In this document: positions 1 through 8,206 of the stretch, piece after piece | How the letters are laid out: every line of letters begins with the position of its first letter | How positions within the stretch are numbered: position 1 is the stretch's first letter | Assembly: GCA_964604675.1 (NCBI GenBank) | Contig: CAZSAT010000015.1 | Coordinates: 1-64,000, forward strand | Origin: CAZSAT01 sp964604675 | Lineage (GTDB): Bacteria > Myxococcota_A > UBA796 > CAJQPC01 | Direction: 5' to 3' | DNA length: 64,000 bases | Notes under the pieces: generated by a model | Told to the model about the DNA's origin: nothing | Seen by the model: the letters and a program-made list of their open reading frames with translations, nothing else | The model's database searches: none | Translations under genes and position numbers: made by a program

Positions 1-1
1 C

Positions 2-1174
2 TGGATCGCCGGCTTGCTGGTGTTCTTCGACGACTACGCGAACTGCTTGATCGTAGGCTCGTCGATGCGCGGCCTCTGCGATCGGCTCGGCATCTCCCGC
101 GCGAAGCTGGCCTACATCGTGGACTCCACCGCCGCGCCGATCGCCAGCATCGCGCTGGTCTCGACGTGGGTCGGCTACGAGGTGGGGCTGATGAAGGACG
201 GGCTGGAGGCCGCCGGCCAGACCATGGACGCGTACGCGTTCTTCGTCGAAGGCATCGGGTACCGAAGCTACTGCATCTTCACGATCTTCTTCGTGGGCGC
301 CATCGCGCTGTCCGGGCGCGACTTCGGACCGATGCACGACGCCGAGGTCCGCGCTCGCAGCGAACACGCCGCGGTGGAGCTCTCCCCGCTGGACACCAGC
401 GTGTCCAAGGTCCTGCTCGGCATCCTGCCGATCGCGGTGCTCATCGGCGTGACCTTCGGCAAGCTCTGGGTCGACGGCTCCGAGGGCCTCCCGGCCGACG
501 CCAAGCTCTTCGAGGTGCTCGGAAACGCGGACGGCTACGACGCGATGCTCCAGGCCAGCCTGTCGAGCACGGTCGTGGCGGTGTTGTTGGCGTCCGCCAG
601 CCGTGTGCTGACCCCGATGGCCGCGCTGGACGCCGCGATGAAGGGCATGACGCAGCTCTTCGAAGCGCTCTGCGTGCTGTTCCTGGCGTGGTCGCTCGGA
701 TCCGCGATGGGCGCGCTCGGTGCGGCCGACGTGTTGGTGGCCACCCTCGGCGACAGCCTGAACCCCGCGCTCTTGCCCACGCTCACCTTCGTGGTCGCGT
801 CGGCCACCGCCTTCGCCACGGGCACGAGCTTCGGCACGATGGGCATCCTGATCCCTCTGGTCCTGCCGCTGTCCTTCGGCATCAGCGACGACATGGTGAT
901 CCACCTGGCCTCCAGCGGCGCCGTGCTCGCGGGCGCCTGCTGGGGCGACCACTGCAGCCCCATCAGCGACACCACGGTGCTCTCCAGCGCGGGCGCGGAC
1001 TGCGACCACGTCGAACACGTGCGCACCCAGCTGCCCTATGCCCTGGCGTGCGGCGCCATCGCCATCCTCTTCGGCACGCTCCCGGCGGGCTTTGGTGTCA
1101 GCCTGTGGCTCACCATCCCTGCGGGCATCGCGGCGTGCTTCGCCGTGGCCTGGGGGGTCGGAAGGCGCGTCTGA
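2..1174 (+). CDS. Na+/H+ antiporter NhaC family, C-terminal part (5' truncated by window edge)
   Basis: Integral inner-membrane antiporter exchanging sodium for protons; the reading frame is open from base 2, so the N-terminus lies upstream of the window. The visible 390 residues start in the conserved NhaC segment (FFDDYANCLIVG, then LAYIVDSTAAPIASIALVS) and continue through alternating hydrophobic segments, with a second conserved patch near residues 300-320 (GACWGDHCSPISDTT). These two patches are characteristic of the NhaC/YvsH family as I know it. The TTG at 14 is an internal codon rather than a start. The next gene follows after 17 bases on the same strand. The exact substrate, sodium alone or another exchanged solute, cannot be told from this part. 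Confidence 0.88.
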   Translation, partial: WIAGLLVFFDDYANCLIVGSSMRGLCDRLGISRAKLAYIVDSTAAPIASIALVSTWVGYEVGLMKDGLEAAGQTMDAYAFFVEGIGYRSYCIFTIFFVGAIALSGRDFGPMHDAEVRARSEHAAVELSPLDTSVSKVLLGILPIAVLIGVTFGKLWVDGSEGLPADAKLFEVLGNADGYDAMLQASLSSTVVAVLLASASRVLTPMAALDAAMKGMTQLFEALCVLFLAWSLGSAMGALGAADVLVATLGDSLNPALLPTLTFVVASATAFATGTSFGTMGILIPLVLPLSFGISDDMVIHLASSGAVLAGACWGDHCSPISDTTVLSSAGADCDHVEHVRTQLPYALACGAIAILFGTLPAGFGVSLWLTIPAGIAACFAVAWGVGRRV

Positions 1175-1179
1175 CGCGA

Positions 1180-1185
1180 TAGCGG
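1180..1185 (+). promoter_or_regulatory. TA-box (TAGCGG) 6 nt before the MFS start
   Basis: TAGCGG lies six bases before a TTG start and resembles the boxes before other genes here. It is weaker than the others because the spacer is a G-run that could act as a ribosome binding site and because TTG is an unusual start for a leaderless mRNA. Confidence 0.3.
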
Positions 1186-1191
1186 GGGGCC

Positions 1192-2325
1192 TTGTCACCC
1201 CGCGCGCTGCTCATCGCCTGGTACGTCTGCGCCATCGGGGTGCTCGGCGCCGTGGTGCCGTACCTGGCCGTGGTGCTGGTCGAAGCCGGCGCGAGCGCCC
1301 AGCAGGTCGCGCTCTGTGTGGCCCTCTTCCCGCTCGGCAGCGTGCTGGGCGGTCCCGCGTGGGCCTCGCTCGCCGACCGGACCGGCTCGGCCCGCGAGGT
1401 GCTGGTGGCGAGCTGCTCCCTGGCGGCCCTCGCCACGCTCGGCATGGCGCTGGCGCCCGACTGGCGCTGGCTGGCGGCCTCGATCGGCCTCTTCGGCCTG
1501 GCACGCGGACCGCAGATCCCGATGGTGGACGTGCTCACCGTGCGCGTGTTGGGACGAGCTCGGGAGAGCTACGGCCGGGTTCGGCTCTGGGGATCGCTGG
1601 CCTTCCTCGTCATCGTGCTCGGCGCCGGGCCCGCCTTCGAGCAGATGCCGCGGCTGCCGATGGCGGTCGGGGTGGTCCTGTGTGCAGCCTCGGCCCTGGT
1701 GAGCTCGCGCCTCCCCAGGGTGCAGGCGCCGCCGACTCCACGCCTCTGGACCGCGCTGCGACGCCTGGCCGGACACCGTCTGCTGATGTCGCTCCTGGCG
1801 GTCGGGTTGCTCCACGGCATCACCAGCGCGGTGTTCAACTTCCTGTTCTCCCTGCACGTGGACCAGCAGGGCTTCTCGGCCTTCGCCACGGGCGCAGGCT
1901 TCGCGGTGGGCGTCGCCGTGGAGGTCGGCGTGATGGCGCAGGCGCACCGGCTCATGGCGCGCGGGCCGGCGGCGCTCTACCTGGTGGGGCTGGCCGCCGG
2001 CGTGCCCCGCTGGATCCTCACCGCGATGGCGGACTCGGAGTGGCTGCTCATCGCCGCGCAGTCGCTGCACGGGCTGACCTTCGGCGCCTGGTGGATGGCC
2101 TCGGTCGCCCTCTTCACCGAGCGCTCCCCCGACGACGTGAAGAACGCCGCGCAGGCGCTGATGCCGGCCGTCTCCCACGGGCTCGGCGCCCTGGTCGCGA
2201 TGGGCATCGCCTCTCCGCTGCTCGCCGTCACCGGCACCAGCGAGCTCTTCGGCGCGCTCGCGGCGGTCTCGGCCCTGGCCACCGCAGGTGGCGCGTGGGT
2301 GCTCTGGCGCGACGACGGGGCCTGA
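1192..2325 (+). CDS. MFS transporter, MFS_1-like (PPP/HcaT-type) family
   Basis: A 377-residue polytopic membrane protein of the major facilitator superfamily. It shows about twelve hydrophobic segments, an N-terminal helix (LLIAWYVCAIGVLGAVVPYLAVVL) and a loop between TM2 and TM3 (WASLADRTGSAREVL) that matches the MFS motif A pattern G/S-x-x-x-D-R-x-G. The architecture resembles the HcaT/3-phenylpropionate-permease-like subgroup. Start: TTG at 1192 is the first usable codon after the preceding stop; a TA-box sits six bases upstream. The substrate is unknown. Neighbours are another transporter upstream and a small membrane protein downstream, which give no clear pathway. Confidence 0.82.
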   Translation: MSPRALLIAWYVCAIGVLGAVVPYLAVVLVEAGASAQQVALCVALFPLGSVLGGPAWASLADRTGSAREVLVASCSLAALATLGMALAPDWRWLAASIGLFGLARGPQIPMVDVLTVRVLGRARESYGRVRLWGSLAFLVIVLGAGPAFEQMPRLPMAVGVVLCAASALVSSRLPRVQAPPTPRLWTALRRLAGHRLLMSLLAVGLLHGITSAVFNFLFSLHVDQQGFSAFATGAGFAVGVAVEVGVMAQAHRLMARGPAALYLVGLAAGVPRWILTAMADSEWLLIAAQSLHGLTFGAWWMASVALFTERSPDDVKNAAQALMPAVSHGLGALVAMGIASPLLAVTGTSELFGALAAVSALATAGGAWVLWRDDGA

Positions 2326-2330
2326 GCCGC

Positions 2331-2336
2331 TACCAT
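2331..2336 (+). promoter_or_regulatory. TACCAT -10-like box, predicted leaderless start
   Basis: TACCAT is followed by a 6-nt spacer and the GTG start at 2343. There is no purine-rich ribosome binding site in that space, so transcription would begin at or very near the start codon. Confidence 0.45.
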
Positions 2337-2342
2337 CGGCCC

Positions 2343-2858
2343 GTGCCCTCCCCCCTCGCCCACGTCGGAGTCTGCGTCTGTGCCTACGCTGCCTGGGCGC
2401 CACGCCTCGATCCCCGCCGGGTCGGGGTCGTCGCCTTCGCGAGCGTCGCGCCCGACCTCGACCTGCTCATCGGGGTCGCGCTCGGAACGCCCGTGGGCTG
2501 GCACCGGGGACCCACGCACTCCCTGCTCGGCGCCCTGGCGATCGGTTGCCTGCTCGCGTTGCTCGTGCGCGGCCTCGCGCCGCGGGTGTTCACCGTTGCC
2601 GCCGCCGTGGTCCACGTCCCGATGGACTTCAGCACCGGCAACCCGGGGGACGACCCGGCGTATGGGGTGCCCTGGGCCTGGCCCTGGTCGGCCGAGAAGG
2701 CCATCGCCGCAGATCCCTGGTTCGGCAGCTTCCAGATCGACCACCCCGGCTTCCTGTTGAACCTCCTGGAGCCGAGCGCGCTCCGGCCCTGGGCGGTCGA
2801 GGCGGCCACGGTGGCCGCAGCCGTGGCGGTCGCCATCGGCATCCGGCGGCTGAGGTGA
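2343..2858 (+). CDS. YdjM/DUF457-type membrane-bound metal-dependent hydrolase
   Basis: A 171-residue membrane protein of the DUF457 (YdjM-like, LexA-binding inner-membrane-associated hydrolase) family. Visible signatures are the acidic segment APDLDLL (residues ~36-42), the HRGPTHSLL motif (~57-65) and a later HVPMDFSTGNP segment (~91-101), which together supply the His/Asp ligands typical of the family. Hydrophobic helices separate them. The enzymatic substrate of the family is poorly known. The GTG start has a TA-box six bases upstream and no ribosome binding site. The stop overlaps the next start by four bases (GTGA), so the two are probably translationally coupled. Confidence 0.78.
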   Translation: MPSPLAHVGVCVCAYAAWAPRLDPRRVGVVAFASVAPDLDLLIGVALGTPVGWHRGPTHSLLGALAIGCLLALLVRGLAPRVFTVAAAVVHVPMDFSTGNPGDDPAYGVPWAWPWSAEKAIAADPWFGSFQIDHPGFLLNLLEPSALRPWAVEAATVAAAVAVAIGIRRLR

Positions 2859-4252
2859 GGTGGGCGGCCGCGTTCGCCGTGTTCGGCGCCTTGCGGGTGC
2901 TCGCGCTACAGCATGCCTTCGGGCTCTTCGGCCCTCTGGGCCCCGATCCCGCGCTCTGGGGCCTGACGGCCCTCGACCTCCGAGCTGGAAACGCCCCCGC
3001 GGCGGTGCCGCTGTATCCGTGGCTGGCCGGGCGCACCCACCTCCCCGTCGACGCCGGTCTCGCCTGTTCCTGGATCGCCGCGGCGCTCCTCCCGGTCACC
3101 GCCTGGTGGGCCGCGCGGCCGCTCGGTGTGGGCGCGGTGGCGGCGGGCGTGTTGACGCTGGTCCTTCCCGACCTGGGGCTCTTCGGCGTGCAGCTCCAAC
3201 CCGACGCGCTCTACGTGCTGGTCAACACCGCCCTGGCCGGAGCCCTGCTGCGCCGCGCGTGGGGGCCCGCGCTCACGCTGGCCGTCGTCGGGTGGATGCT
3301 CCGCGAACCGGGCGCCATCGTGCTCGTCGCGGCGCTGGGCGCTGCGCTCCTGGCGGGGCGTCGGAGGGTCGCGTTGGCCGCGCTGACCGGCGCCTGTGTG
3401 TGGCCTCTAGCGCTGGGCGGCACGCTGGGCGCCGTGCAGCCCTGGACGGAGCGCACCGCCATGGCCGTCGATGGCCTGTCCGCGGAGGAGCCACCGCCCT
3501 ACCTGCCTCGTAAGCTCGCGGCCAGGTACGTGGACATGGGGCCCCTGGAGCGCCTGGCGGTCCACGCCGCGCGCACCGCGGAGCACAGCCCCGACGGACT
3601 CGCCTGGATGGTGCTCGGCGGCCTCGTCGCCGTCCGAAGGCGACGCTGGCTGCTCTTCGTGCCCGCGCTCCCGGCCGTCGCCACCCTCGTGGTCTGGTCG
3701 GAGCGCCGCCACGTCGTGGCCTTCACCCCTGTGGCCGCGATCGCGGTCGCGGGGGCGAGCGCTCCTCCGGCACGGATCGCAGCCGCCGCGCTGGCCGTCT
3801 GGAGCATGTCCAAGACCGGAGAGCTCGGCCGGCGCCTGGCCGTGGAGGCCCCCGGTCTCCCCGACCTGGAGCGTACGAGTCGATGGATCTGCGCCCAGTC
3901 CGTGGACGGGGACCGCCTGCTGAGCCTCGACCAGCGCGTCGGGCTCTGGTGCCCCATGGCGCAGCTCGAGAGCACGGCCGACCCCGCGGCGTGGCGCACC
4001 TGGCTCGTCGCCCCCGCCGGCTCGATCGCTCCGCCGTGGGAGGTGGTCCACGAGGACGGATCGCCCTTCGCCGTGCACCGCCTGCCCTCGGACCCCGGCT
4101 GCCCGACCGCGCCCCCCGGACGGTACCTGGTGGCCTGGGGCCCTCGCGCACACCCCGCCTTCGATCGCGTGCCGGTGGCCGGCCACAAGCCGATCCGCAT
4201 GGGGGCTCCCGATCCAGGGGATCCCTGCGGCCTCATGGACACGGCGCCCTGA
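2855..4252 (+). CDS. Polytopic membrane protein, GT-C glycosyltransferase-like
   Basis: A 465-residue protein with about eight to ten N-terminal hydrophobic segments and a ~150-residue soluble C-terminal region. An Asp-bearing first loop (ALDLRAGN) followed by a PLYPW motif, and a later helix start REPGAIVLVAALG, resemble the layout of dolichyl-phosphate-sugar GT-C transferases (GT39/PMT-like), and the protein at 61390 has a comparable plan. The C-terminal domain contains several Cys residues and no recognised motif. GTG start overlaps the preceding stop (GTGA). The function is tentative; an unrelated polytopic membrane protein is possible. Confidence 0.55.
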   Translation: MRWAAAFAVFGALRVLALQHAFGLFGPLGPDPALWGLTALDLRAGNAPAAVPLYPWLAGRTHLPVDAGLACSWIAAALLPVTAWWAARPLGVGAVAAGVLTLVLPDLGLFGVQLQPDALYVLVNTALAGALLRRAWGPALTLAVVGWMLREPGAIVLVAALGAALLAGRRRVALAALTGACVWPLALGGTLGAVQPWTERTAMAVDGLSAEEPPPYLPRKLAARYVDMGPLERLAVHAARTAEHSPDGLAWMVLGGLVAVRRRRWLLFVPALPAVATLVVWSERRHVVAFTPVAAIAVAGASAPPARIAAAALAVWSMSKTGELGRRLAVEAPGLPDLERTSRWICAQSVDGDRLLSLDQRVGLWCPMAQLESTADPAAWRTWLVAPAGSIAPPWEVVHEDGSPFAVHRLPSDPGCPTAPPGRYLVAWGPRAHPAFDRVPVAGHKPIRMGAPDPGDPCGLMDTAP

Positions 4253-4305
4253 TCCGTAGCGGGAGACGAGGGACTAGCTGTTCCGGGCTCGACCTCGACA
4301 GACCC

Positions 4306-4869
4306 ATGCGCATCTCCGCCGCCGCCCACATCCCGCCCCAGGTGCTCGATCCGAGCGCCCACGTCGAAGACGCCGCTCCCGGCCAGCCGACCGAAGACGG
4401 CGTCGCGGTGGAGCTCTCCGTCGACGCGGTGCGCCGGGTCGAACGCTTGAGCGAGCTCGGCCTCAACGACCAGGCCCTCTCCGAGGACCAGGAAGCCGAG
4501 CTCGATCGGCTCCGCCAGCAAGACGACCAGGTGCGCCGCCGCGCGGCCATGACCCAGGCGGCCACCGGCGGCGTCACCCGTGCCACGGCCACGCAGATGA
4601 CCACCGGTCCCGACGGGCGCCGCTACGCCGTCGACGCCCAGGTCGAGCTCGGCCCCACCGCGGGCATGACGCCCGAGCGGCAACTCCGCCTCGCACGACG
4701 CCTCCGCGTGAGCGGCGACGACCTGGCCGTGAGCGCGGCGCGCCTGGAAGCCCAGGCGCGCGAGGCGCTGCAGGAGACCGACCACGCCCCATCGGGTGAG
4801 GCGCCGGAAGCCGTCGACGAGGCCGCTTCGACCGGCCGTCGGGCGGTGAAGGCCTACAGCGCCGCCTGA
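4306..4869 (+). CDS. SprA-related protein lacking the HExxH metalloprotease motif
   Basis: A 187-residue soluble protein. Residues ~60-160 follow the layout of the SprA-related family (putative metalloprotease catalytic domain): a charged helix (LDRLRQQDDQVRR), a Gly-containing turn (AATGG), the family-like GPDGRRYAVDAQV strand and a final R/A-rich helix. In family members the helix is followed by H-E-x-x-H; here the equivalent stretch reads RRRAAMTQA, with no His or Glu pair. I infer a catalytically dead homologue. The N-terminal 60 residues and last 25 look disordered. No signal peptide. ATG start without a clear ribosome binding site. Confidence 0.55.
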   Translation: MRISAAAHIPPQVLDPSAHVEDAAPGQPTEDGVAVELSVDAVRRVERLSELGLNDQALSEDQEAELDRLRQQDDQVRRRAAMTQAATGGVTRATATQMTTGPDGRRYAVDAQVELGPTAGMTPERQLRLARRLRVSGDDLAVSAARLEAQAREALQETDHAPSGEAPEAVDEAASTGRRAVKAYSAA

Positions 4870-4918
4870 CCCGAAGCGCCGCCCCGCGTAGACTGCGGCA
4901 CGGAGGCGCATTCCCCAC

Positions 4919-5473
4919 GTGCTGATGGTCGTAGCTGCCACGCGCGAAGAGCTCGGGCCCCTGGCCGGCGAGGCGCTCGGCGTCGGACCGGTGGTGGTGG
5001 CCGCGCGCATGGCGACCTTGCTCGCCCAGCGCCGGCCAGACGCCGTGCTGCTCCTGGGCACCGCGGGCTCGTACCCGGACGGCCCCGCCATCGGCGAGCC
5101 GATCGCGGCCCGGAGGGTGGGCCTGTCGCCCAGCGTGGCGGCCATGGGCCTGGGCTACGTCCCTCGGCCCCCGGTCCCGCTGGTCTGCGACCCCCGCATG
5201 ACCTCCGCCATCGCCGCCGAGAAGCACGACGTGCTCACGGTGTCGGCCATCACCACCGATCCCACCCTCACCCAGCGCCTCGCGGACAGCTGGCAGGTCG
5301 AGCACATGGAGGCCTACGGTGTGGCGGTGGCGTGCGCGCAGGCCGGGGTGCCGTTCGCCTGCTGCCTCGGCATCGCCAACGCGGTCGGACCCGACGCCCA
5401 CATGGAGTGGCTGATGCACCGCAACGCAGCGCAGGACCGGGCGCGGGAGGCCGTGGCGGCGCTGCTGGGCTGA
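4919..5473 (+). CDS. mqnB: Nucleoside phosphorylase-family protein, probable futalosine hydrolase
   Basis: A 184-residue PNP/UDP-phosphorylase-fold protein. Motifs seen are the LLLGTAGSYP phosphate/substrate loop (~residues 42-51), VEHMEAYGVAVAC (~126-138, the Met-Glu substrate-binding motif) and IANAVGPDAHMEW (~149-161, containing the catalytic-position Asp). The ME and N-x-V-G-x-D-x-x-x-W arrangement resembles MqnB, which removes hypoxanthine from futalosine; the window also encodes MqnA, C, E and X, which supports the role. It is slightly shorter than typical MqnB (~220). GTG at 4919 is chosen because GGAGG at 4902-4906 is well spaced; ATG at 4925 is the alternative. Another nucleosidase of the superfamily is possible. 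Confidence 0.62.
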   Translation: MLMVVAATREELGPLAGEALGVGPVVVAARMATLLAQRRPDAVLLLGTAGSYPDGPAIGEPIAARRVGLSPSVAAMGLGYVPRPPVPLVCDPRMTSAIAAEKHDVLTVSAITTDPTLTQRLADSWQVEHMEAYGVAVACAQAGVPFACCLGIANAVGPDAHMEWLMHRNAAQDRAREAVAALLG

Positions 5474-5480
5474 GCGAGCG

Positions 5481-5993
5481 CTACGAACCGCTCTTCAGCA
5501 TGGTGAGGTCGCCACGCACGCCGCACTCGATCTCGCCGTCACCGGTGAGATCCACGCCGGCGTAGCCGAAGCCTTCGATCACGGTCTTCTGGCGGTACAC
5601 GTCGTCGAAGGCCAGCCCCCCGAAGGCCAGGGTCAGGGTGAAGCCACCGCTCTCGTAGGGGCCGGCGAACACCATGCCGCCCTGTTCGTTCTCCGAGCCG
5701 GCCAGGAGGTGCTCCTCGTCGTCGTTCAGGATGCCGTAGAGCGGTGCGGGGCTCCGTCCTCGGATCTCCATCGTTCCGCCGAGGATGCTCTTGACGTCTT
5801 CGGAGAAGCCCACCCCCGTGCAGTCGACGTCCTTGTCGTAGAAGGAGCCGCCAAAGTCCATCGTCCAGAGGCCCACGACGTCGACCCCGCTGGCCACCAG
5901 GTCGTCGCAGGCCTCGGGGCAAGGTACGTCGGAGGAGCTGTCGGCGCTCTCGTTGCCCGCGCCAGAGCAGGCGAGCCAGAGAAGCAGCGTCAT
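5481..5993 (-). CDS. Small hypothetical lipoprotein
   Basis: A 170-residue predicted lipoprotein. The N-terminus MTLLLWLAC gives a lipobox (WLAC) with Cys at position 9, followed by a Ser/Asp-rich linker. Two Cys-bearing segments (VPCPEAC and DVDCTGVGF) suggest disulfides; the rest is a predicted beta-rich domain with GGF, GGS and acidic turns. No recognised family. The start is fixed by an ATGA overlap with the end of the upstream OmpA-like gene, so the two are co-transcribed. The signal peptide is very short and has no Lys or Arg. It converges on the mqnB-like gene with only seven bases between stops. Confidence 0.75.
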   Translation of the reverse strand: MTLLLWLACSGAGNESADSSSDVPCPEACDDLVASGVDVVGLWTMDFGGSFYDKDVDCTGVGFSEDVKSILGGTMEIRGRSPAPLYGILNDDEEHLLAGSENEQGGMVFAGPYESGGFTLTLAFGGLAFDDVYRQKTVIEGFGYAGVDLTGDGEIECGVRGDLTMLKSGS

Positions 5994-6610
5994 GGGGTCT
6001 CCTCGGGAAGGATGTGCACGACCACGCGTCGGTTGGCCGCGCGCCCCTCCGGCGTGCTGTTGTCGGCGATGGGGTCGAAGGGACCGCGCCCCGCGATGGT
6101 GATGCGGCTCGCGTCGACCCCCCACTCCTCGGCCAGCTCCCGGGTGAGCACCGCCGCACGGGCAGCCGCGAGCTCCCAGTTCGTGGCGTACTTGCGCTTC
6201 ATCGAGCCGGAGATGGGCGTGTCGTCGGTGTGGCCCTCGATGAGGACCGGCCGCAGGGGATGCAGCTTCAGCGCGGTGGACAGCAGATCGAGCACCATCT
6301 CGGCTTCGCTTCGGATGCGGATGGTGCTGCCCGGCGCGAAGAGCTCGTCGCCCGGGATCGTGACCTGCGTGGTGCGGCCCTGCCGCGCGACCTCGATCCG
6401 GGTGCTCGTGAAGACCTGGTGGAGCTCGGAGTAGATCGGGTCGGGCTCGCCCTGCCCCGCATCGCAGCCCCCGGCGTTCAGCGTCAGCTGCGCGTTGATC
6501 TCCTTGAGCGCGATGACCTCGCGGTCCAGCTGGTACACCAGCTCGCGCTGTTCCTGGATCTGCGGGTTCCAGAGGGCCGCGCAGCCGGTGAGGAGCAGAG
6601 ACGTCAGCAC
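5990..6610 (-). CDS. OmpA/MotB-domain (Pal-like) peptidoglycan-binding lipoprotein
   Basis: A 206-residue outer-membrane-anchored protein. Residues 1-10 (MLTSLLLTGC) form a short lipoprotein signal with lipobox LTGC; a short coiled region follows (ELVYQLDREVIALKEIN). The C-terminal OmpA-like domain (~80-200) carries VLIEGHTDDTPISG, the helix ELAAARAAVLTREL and the ending GRAANRRVVVHI, which contains the Arg typical of diaminopimelate binding. It probably tethers the outer membrane to peptidoglycan. The GTG at 6610 is chosen because it opens directly into the signal peptide and has TTATCC seven bases upstream. It is divergent from the HAD gene across only 24 bases and overlaps the lipoprotein downstream. 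Confidence 0.85.
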   Translation of the reverse strand: MLTSLLLTGCAALWNPQIQEQRELVYQLDREVIALKEINAQLTLNAGGCDAGQGEPDPIYSELHQVFTSTRIEVARQGRTTQVTIPGDELFAPGSTIRIRSEAEMVLDLLSTALKLHPLRPVLIEGHTDDTPISGSMKRKYATNWELAAARAAVLTRELAEEWGVDASRITIAGRGPFDPIADNSTPEGRAANRRVVVHILPEETP

Positions 6611-6634
6611 GGCGGCAGGATAACCGCGCGCTCG
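6611..6634. promoter_or_regulatory. 24-bp divergent region with overlapping TA-boxes
   Basis: The space between GTG 6610 (minus) and ATG 6635 (plus) contains GGATAACC. Read on the plus strand TAACCG lies 8 nt before the ATG; read on the minus strand TTATCC lies 7 nt before the GTG. The two boxes overlap, and neither gene has room for a leader or ribosome binding site. Confidence 0.5.
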
Positions 6635-7303
6635 ATGGGCATTGCGTTCTTCGATCTCGACAAGACCTTGATCGCGGTCAACTCCGCGAAGCTCTGGGTG
6701 CGGGCCGAGCTCCGAGCTGGCCACATCGGACGGCTGCAGGCGCTCGTCGCCGCAGGGTGGATGGTGCGCTACGGGCTGGGCGCGGCGCGGCTCGAGGATG
6801 CGGTGCGCTCCGCGGTCGCCGCCCTCGAAGGGGAGGACGAGGCGACCCTGCGAGCGCGCACGCACGCCTTCTTCGACGCCGAGATCGCCAGGCTCGTGCG
6901 CCCCGGCGCGAACCACGCGCTGGCCGAGCACCGGGCTGCGGGCGAGCCGTGCGTGCTGCTCACGAGCAGCTCGGCCTACATGAGCGAGAAGACCGTGGCG
7001 CTGCTCGAGCTCGACGCGGCCCTCTGCAACACCTTCGAGGTCCGGGACGGCGTGTTCACGGGCAAGGCCATCGAGCCCCTGTGTTTTGGTCCGGGCAAGG
7101 TGGACCACGCTCGACGCTACGCGTCCGCGCGCGGCGTGGACCTGGCCGACTGCGCGTTCTACACGGACTCGGCGTCCGACAGCCCTCTGCTGGAGCTCGT
7201 GGGCCGACCGCGCATCGTGGACCCGGACCCGCGGCTGAAGCGCCGCGCCCGGAAGCGGGGCTGGCCCGAGGTGGACTGGGGCACGCCGCCTGGCGAGCTC
7301 TAA
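6635..7303 (+). CDS. HAD-superfamily subclass IB phosphatase (SerB-like)
   Basis: A 222-residue HAD-IB hydrolase. Motif I is FFDLDKTL (residues ~5-12; nucleophile Asp and acid/base Asp), motif II is the LLTSSS segment (~107-112), the Lys is in GPGKVDHA (~152-159), and motif III is YTDSASDSPLL (~174-184), supplying the Mg-binding Asp residues. A helical cap of about 80 residues sits between motifs I and II, as in the HAD-IB/PSPase-like group. The substrate may be a phosphoserine-like or lipid phosphate and cannot be assigned. The ATG has TAACCG eight bases upstream. The stop overlaps the stop of the convergent exonuclease gene by three bases. Confidence 0.85.
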   Translation: MGIAFFDLDKTLIAVNSAKLWVRAELRAGHIGRLQALVAAGWMVRYGLGAARLEDAVRSAVAALEGEDEATLRARTHAFFDAEIARLVRPGANHALAEHRAAGEPCVLLTSSSAYMSEKTVALLELDAALCNTFEVRDGVFTGKAIEPLCFGPGKVDHARRYASARGVDLADCAFYTDSASDSPLLELVGRPRIVDPDPRLKRRARKRGWPEVDWGTPPGEL

Positions 7304-8193
7304 CGGCGCGCGACCAGCCGCTCCGGCAGCGGGAGCGCCTGGCTGTCGATGACCCAGTCGGTCGGCCCGAAGGTCTTGGCGTTCTGACGAGCGCGGCCGG
7401 AGCCCCGCACGCGGAGGTAGCGCTCGACCCAGCGGCGCACGGACTCCGGGAAGCGCGACCGCCACGCGCCCTCGTGCCGCTCCTTCGCCATGAGCATCCA
7501 GTGCAGGTGCACCGGGTGGTGTTCCACCAGCTCGCCCTCGTGCGGACCCGCGGCGAAGAGCACCGGCCCATCCTGGCTGCGCACGAAGTGGCCGGTGTCG
7601 GGGGGGCGGCCCAGAGCGTCGGCCCAGTCGAGCAGGCCTCCGAGCGCCGGCGGGCAGTCGAAGCGACGGGACATCTCGACGAAACACCGCCCGCACGCCT
7701 CGGCGTCGTTGGTGGCGCGGTGGGCCCCGTCGAGGGTCACGTCGAGGCGGTTGGCCACCTGCTCGAGCTTGTGGCCGCGCGCATCCGAGAAGTACCGGAT
7801 GGAGAGATCGACCGTGTCGACCTCGGCGAGCGGGTCCGGCCACGAGAGCCCCAGGCGGTTGAGCTCCATCGACAGGAAGGCACGGTCGAAGGCGAAGTTG
7901 TGCGCGACGCAGATGGAGTCGCCCAGCAACCGCCGAACCTCGTGCGCCACCTTGTCGAAGGTCGGGGCGTCGGCGACCATGTCGTCGTGGATGCCCGTGA
8001 TCTCGGTGGCTTTCGCCGGGATGGGCATCTCGGGGTTGACGAGGAAGTGGTGCTCGGTGACGCCCGCCACACGGCCGCCCTCGTCGACGTCCATCGCCAC
8101 GCCCGCGAACTCGATGACGCGATCGCCATCGAAGGGGTTCAGGCCCGTGGTCTCGGTGTCGAAGGCCACGATGCGTAGGGAGCGCCAGTCCAC
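7300..8193 (-). CDS. DnaQ-like DEDDh 3'-5' exonuclease
   Basis: A 297-residue protein with an N-terminal exonuclease domain (~1-180) of the RNase T/DNA polymerase III epsilon type. Exo I is FDTETTGL (~11-18), Exo II is AHNFAFDRAFL (~96-106), and Exo III is HRATNDAEAC (~153-162, the HxAxxD pattern), giving a complete DEDDh active site. The C-terminal ~110 residues are unassigned. GTG at 8193 lies nine bases after the stop of the bax1-like gene and is preceded by TTAGCG and a 7-nt spacer. Position after an XPB helicase and Bax1 nuclease suggests end processing in the same repair process; this is inference. Confidence 0.86.
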   Translation of the reverse strand: MDWRSLRIVAFDTETTGLNPFDGDRVIEFAGVAMDVDEGGRVAGVTEHHFLVNPEMPIPAKATEITGIHDDMVADAPTFDKVAHEVRRLLGDSICVAHNFAFDRAFLSMELNRLGLSWPDPLAEVDTVDLSIRYFSDARGHKLEQVANRLDVTLDGAHRATNDAEACGRCFVEMSRRFDCPPALGGLLDWADALGRPPDTGHFVRSQDGPVLFAAGPHEGELVEHHPVHLHWMLMAKERHEGAWRSRFPESVRRWVERYLRVRGSGRARQNAKTFGPTDWVIDSQALPLPERLVARR

Positions 8194-8200
8194 AGGCCCA

Positions 8201-8206
8201 CGCTAA
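8201..8206 (-). promoter_or_regulatory. TTAGCG -10-like box, predicted leaderless start
   Basis: On the minus strand TTAGCG, a 7-nt spacer and then GTG 8193. The box overlaps the stop codon of the upstream bax1-like gene, so the exonuclease may have its own promoter inside the operon. Confidence 0.45.
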
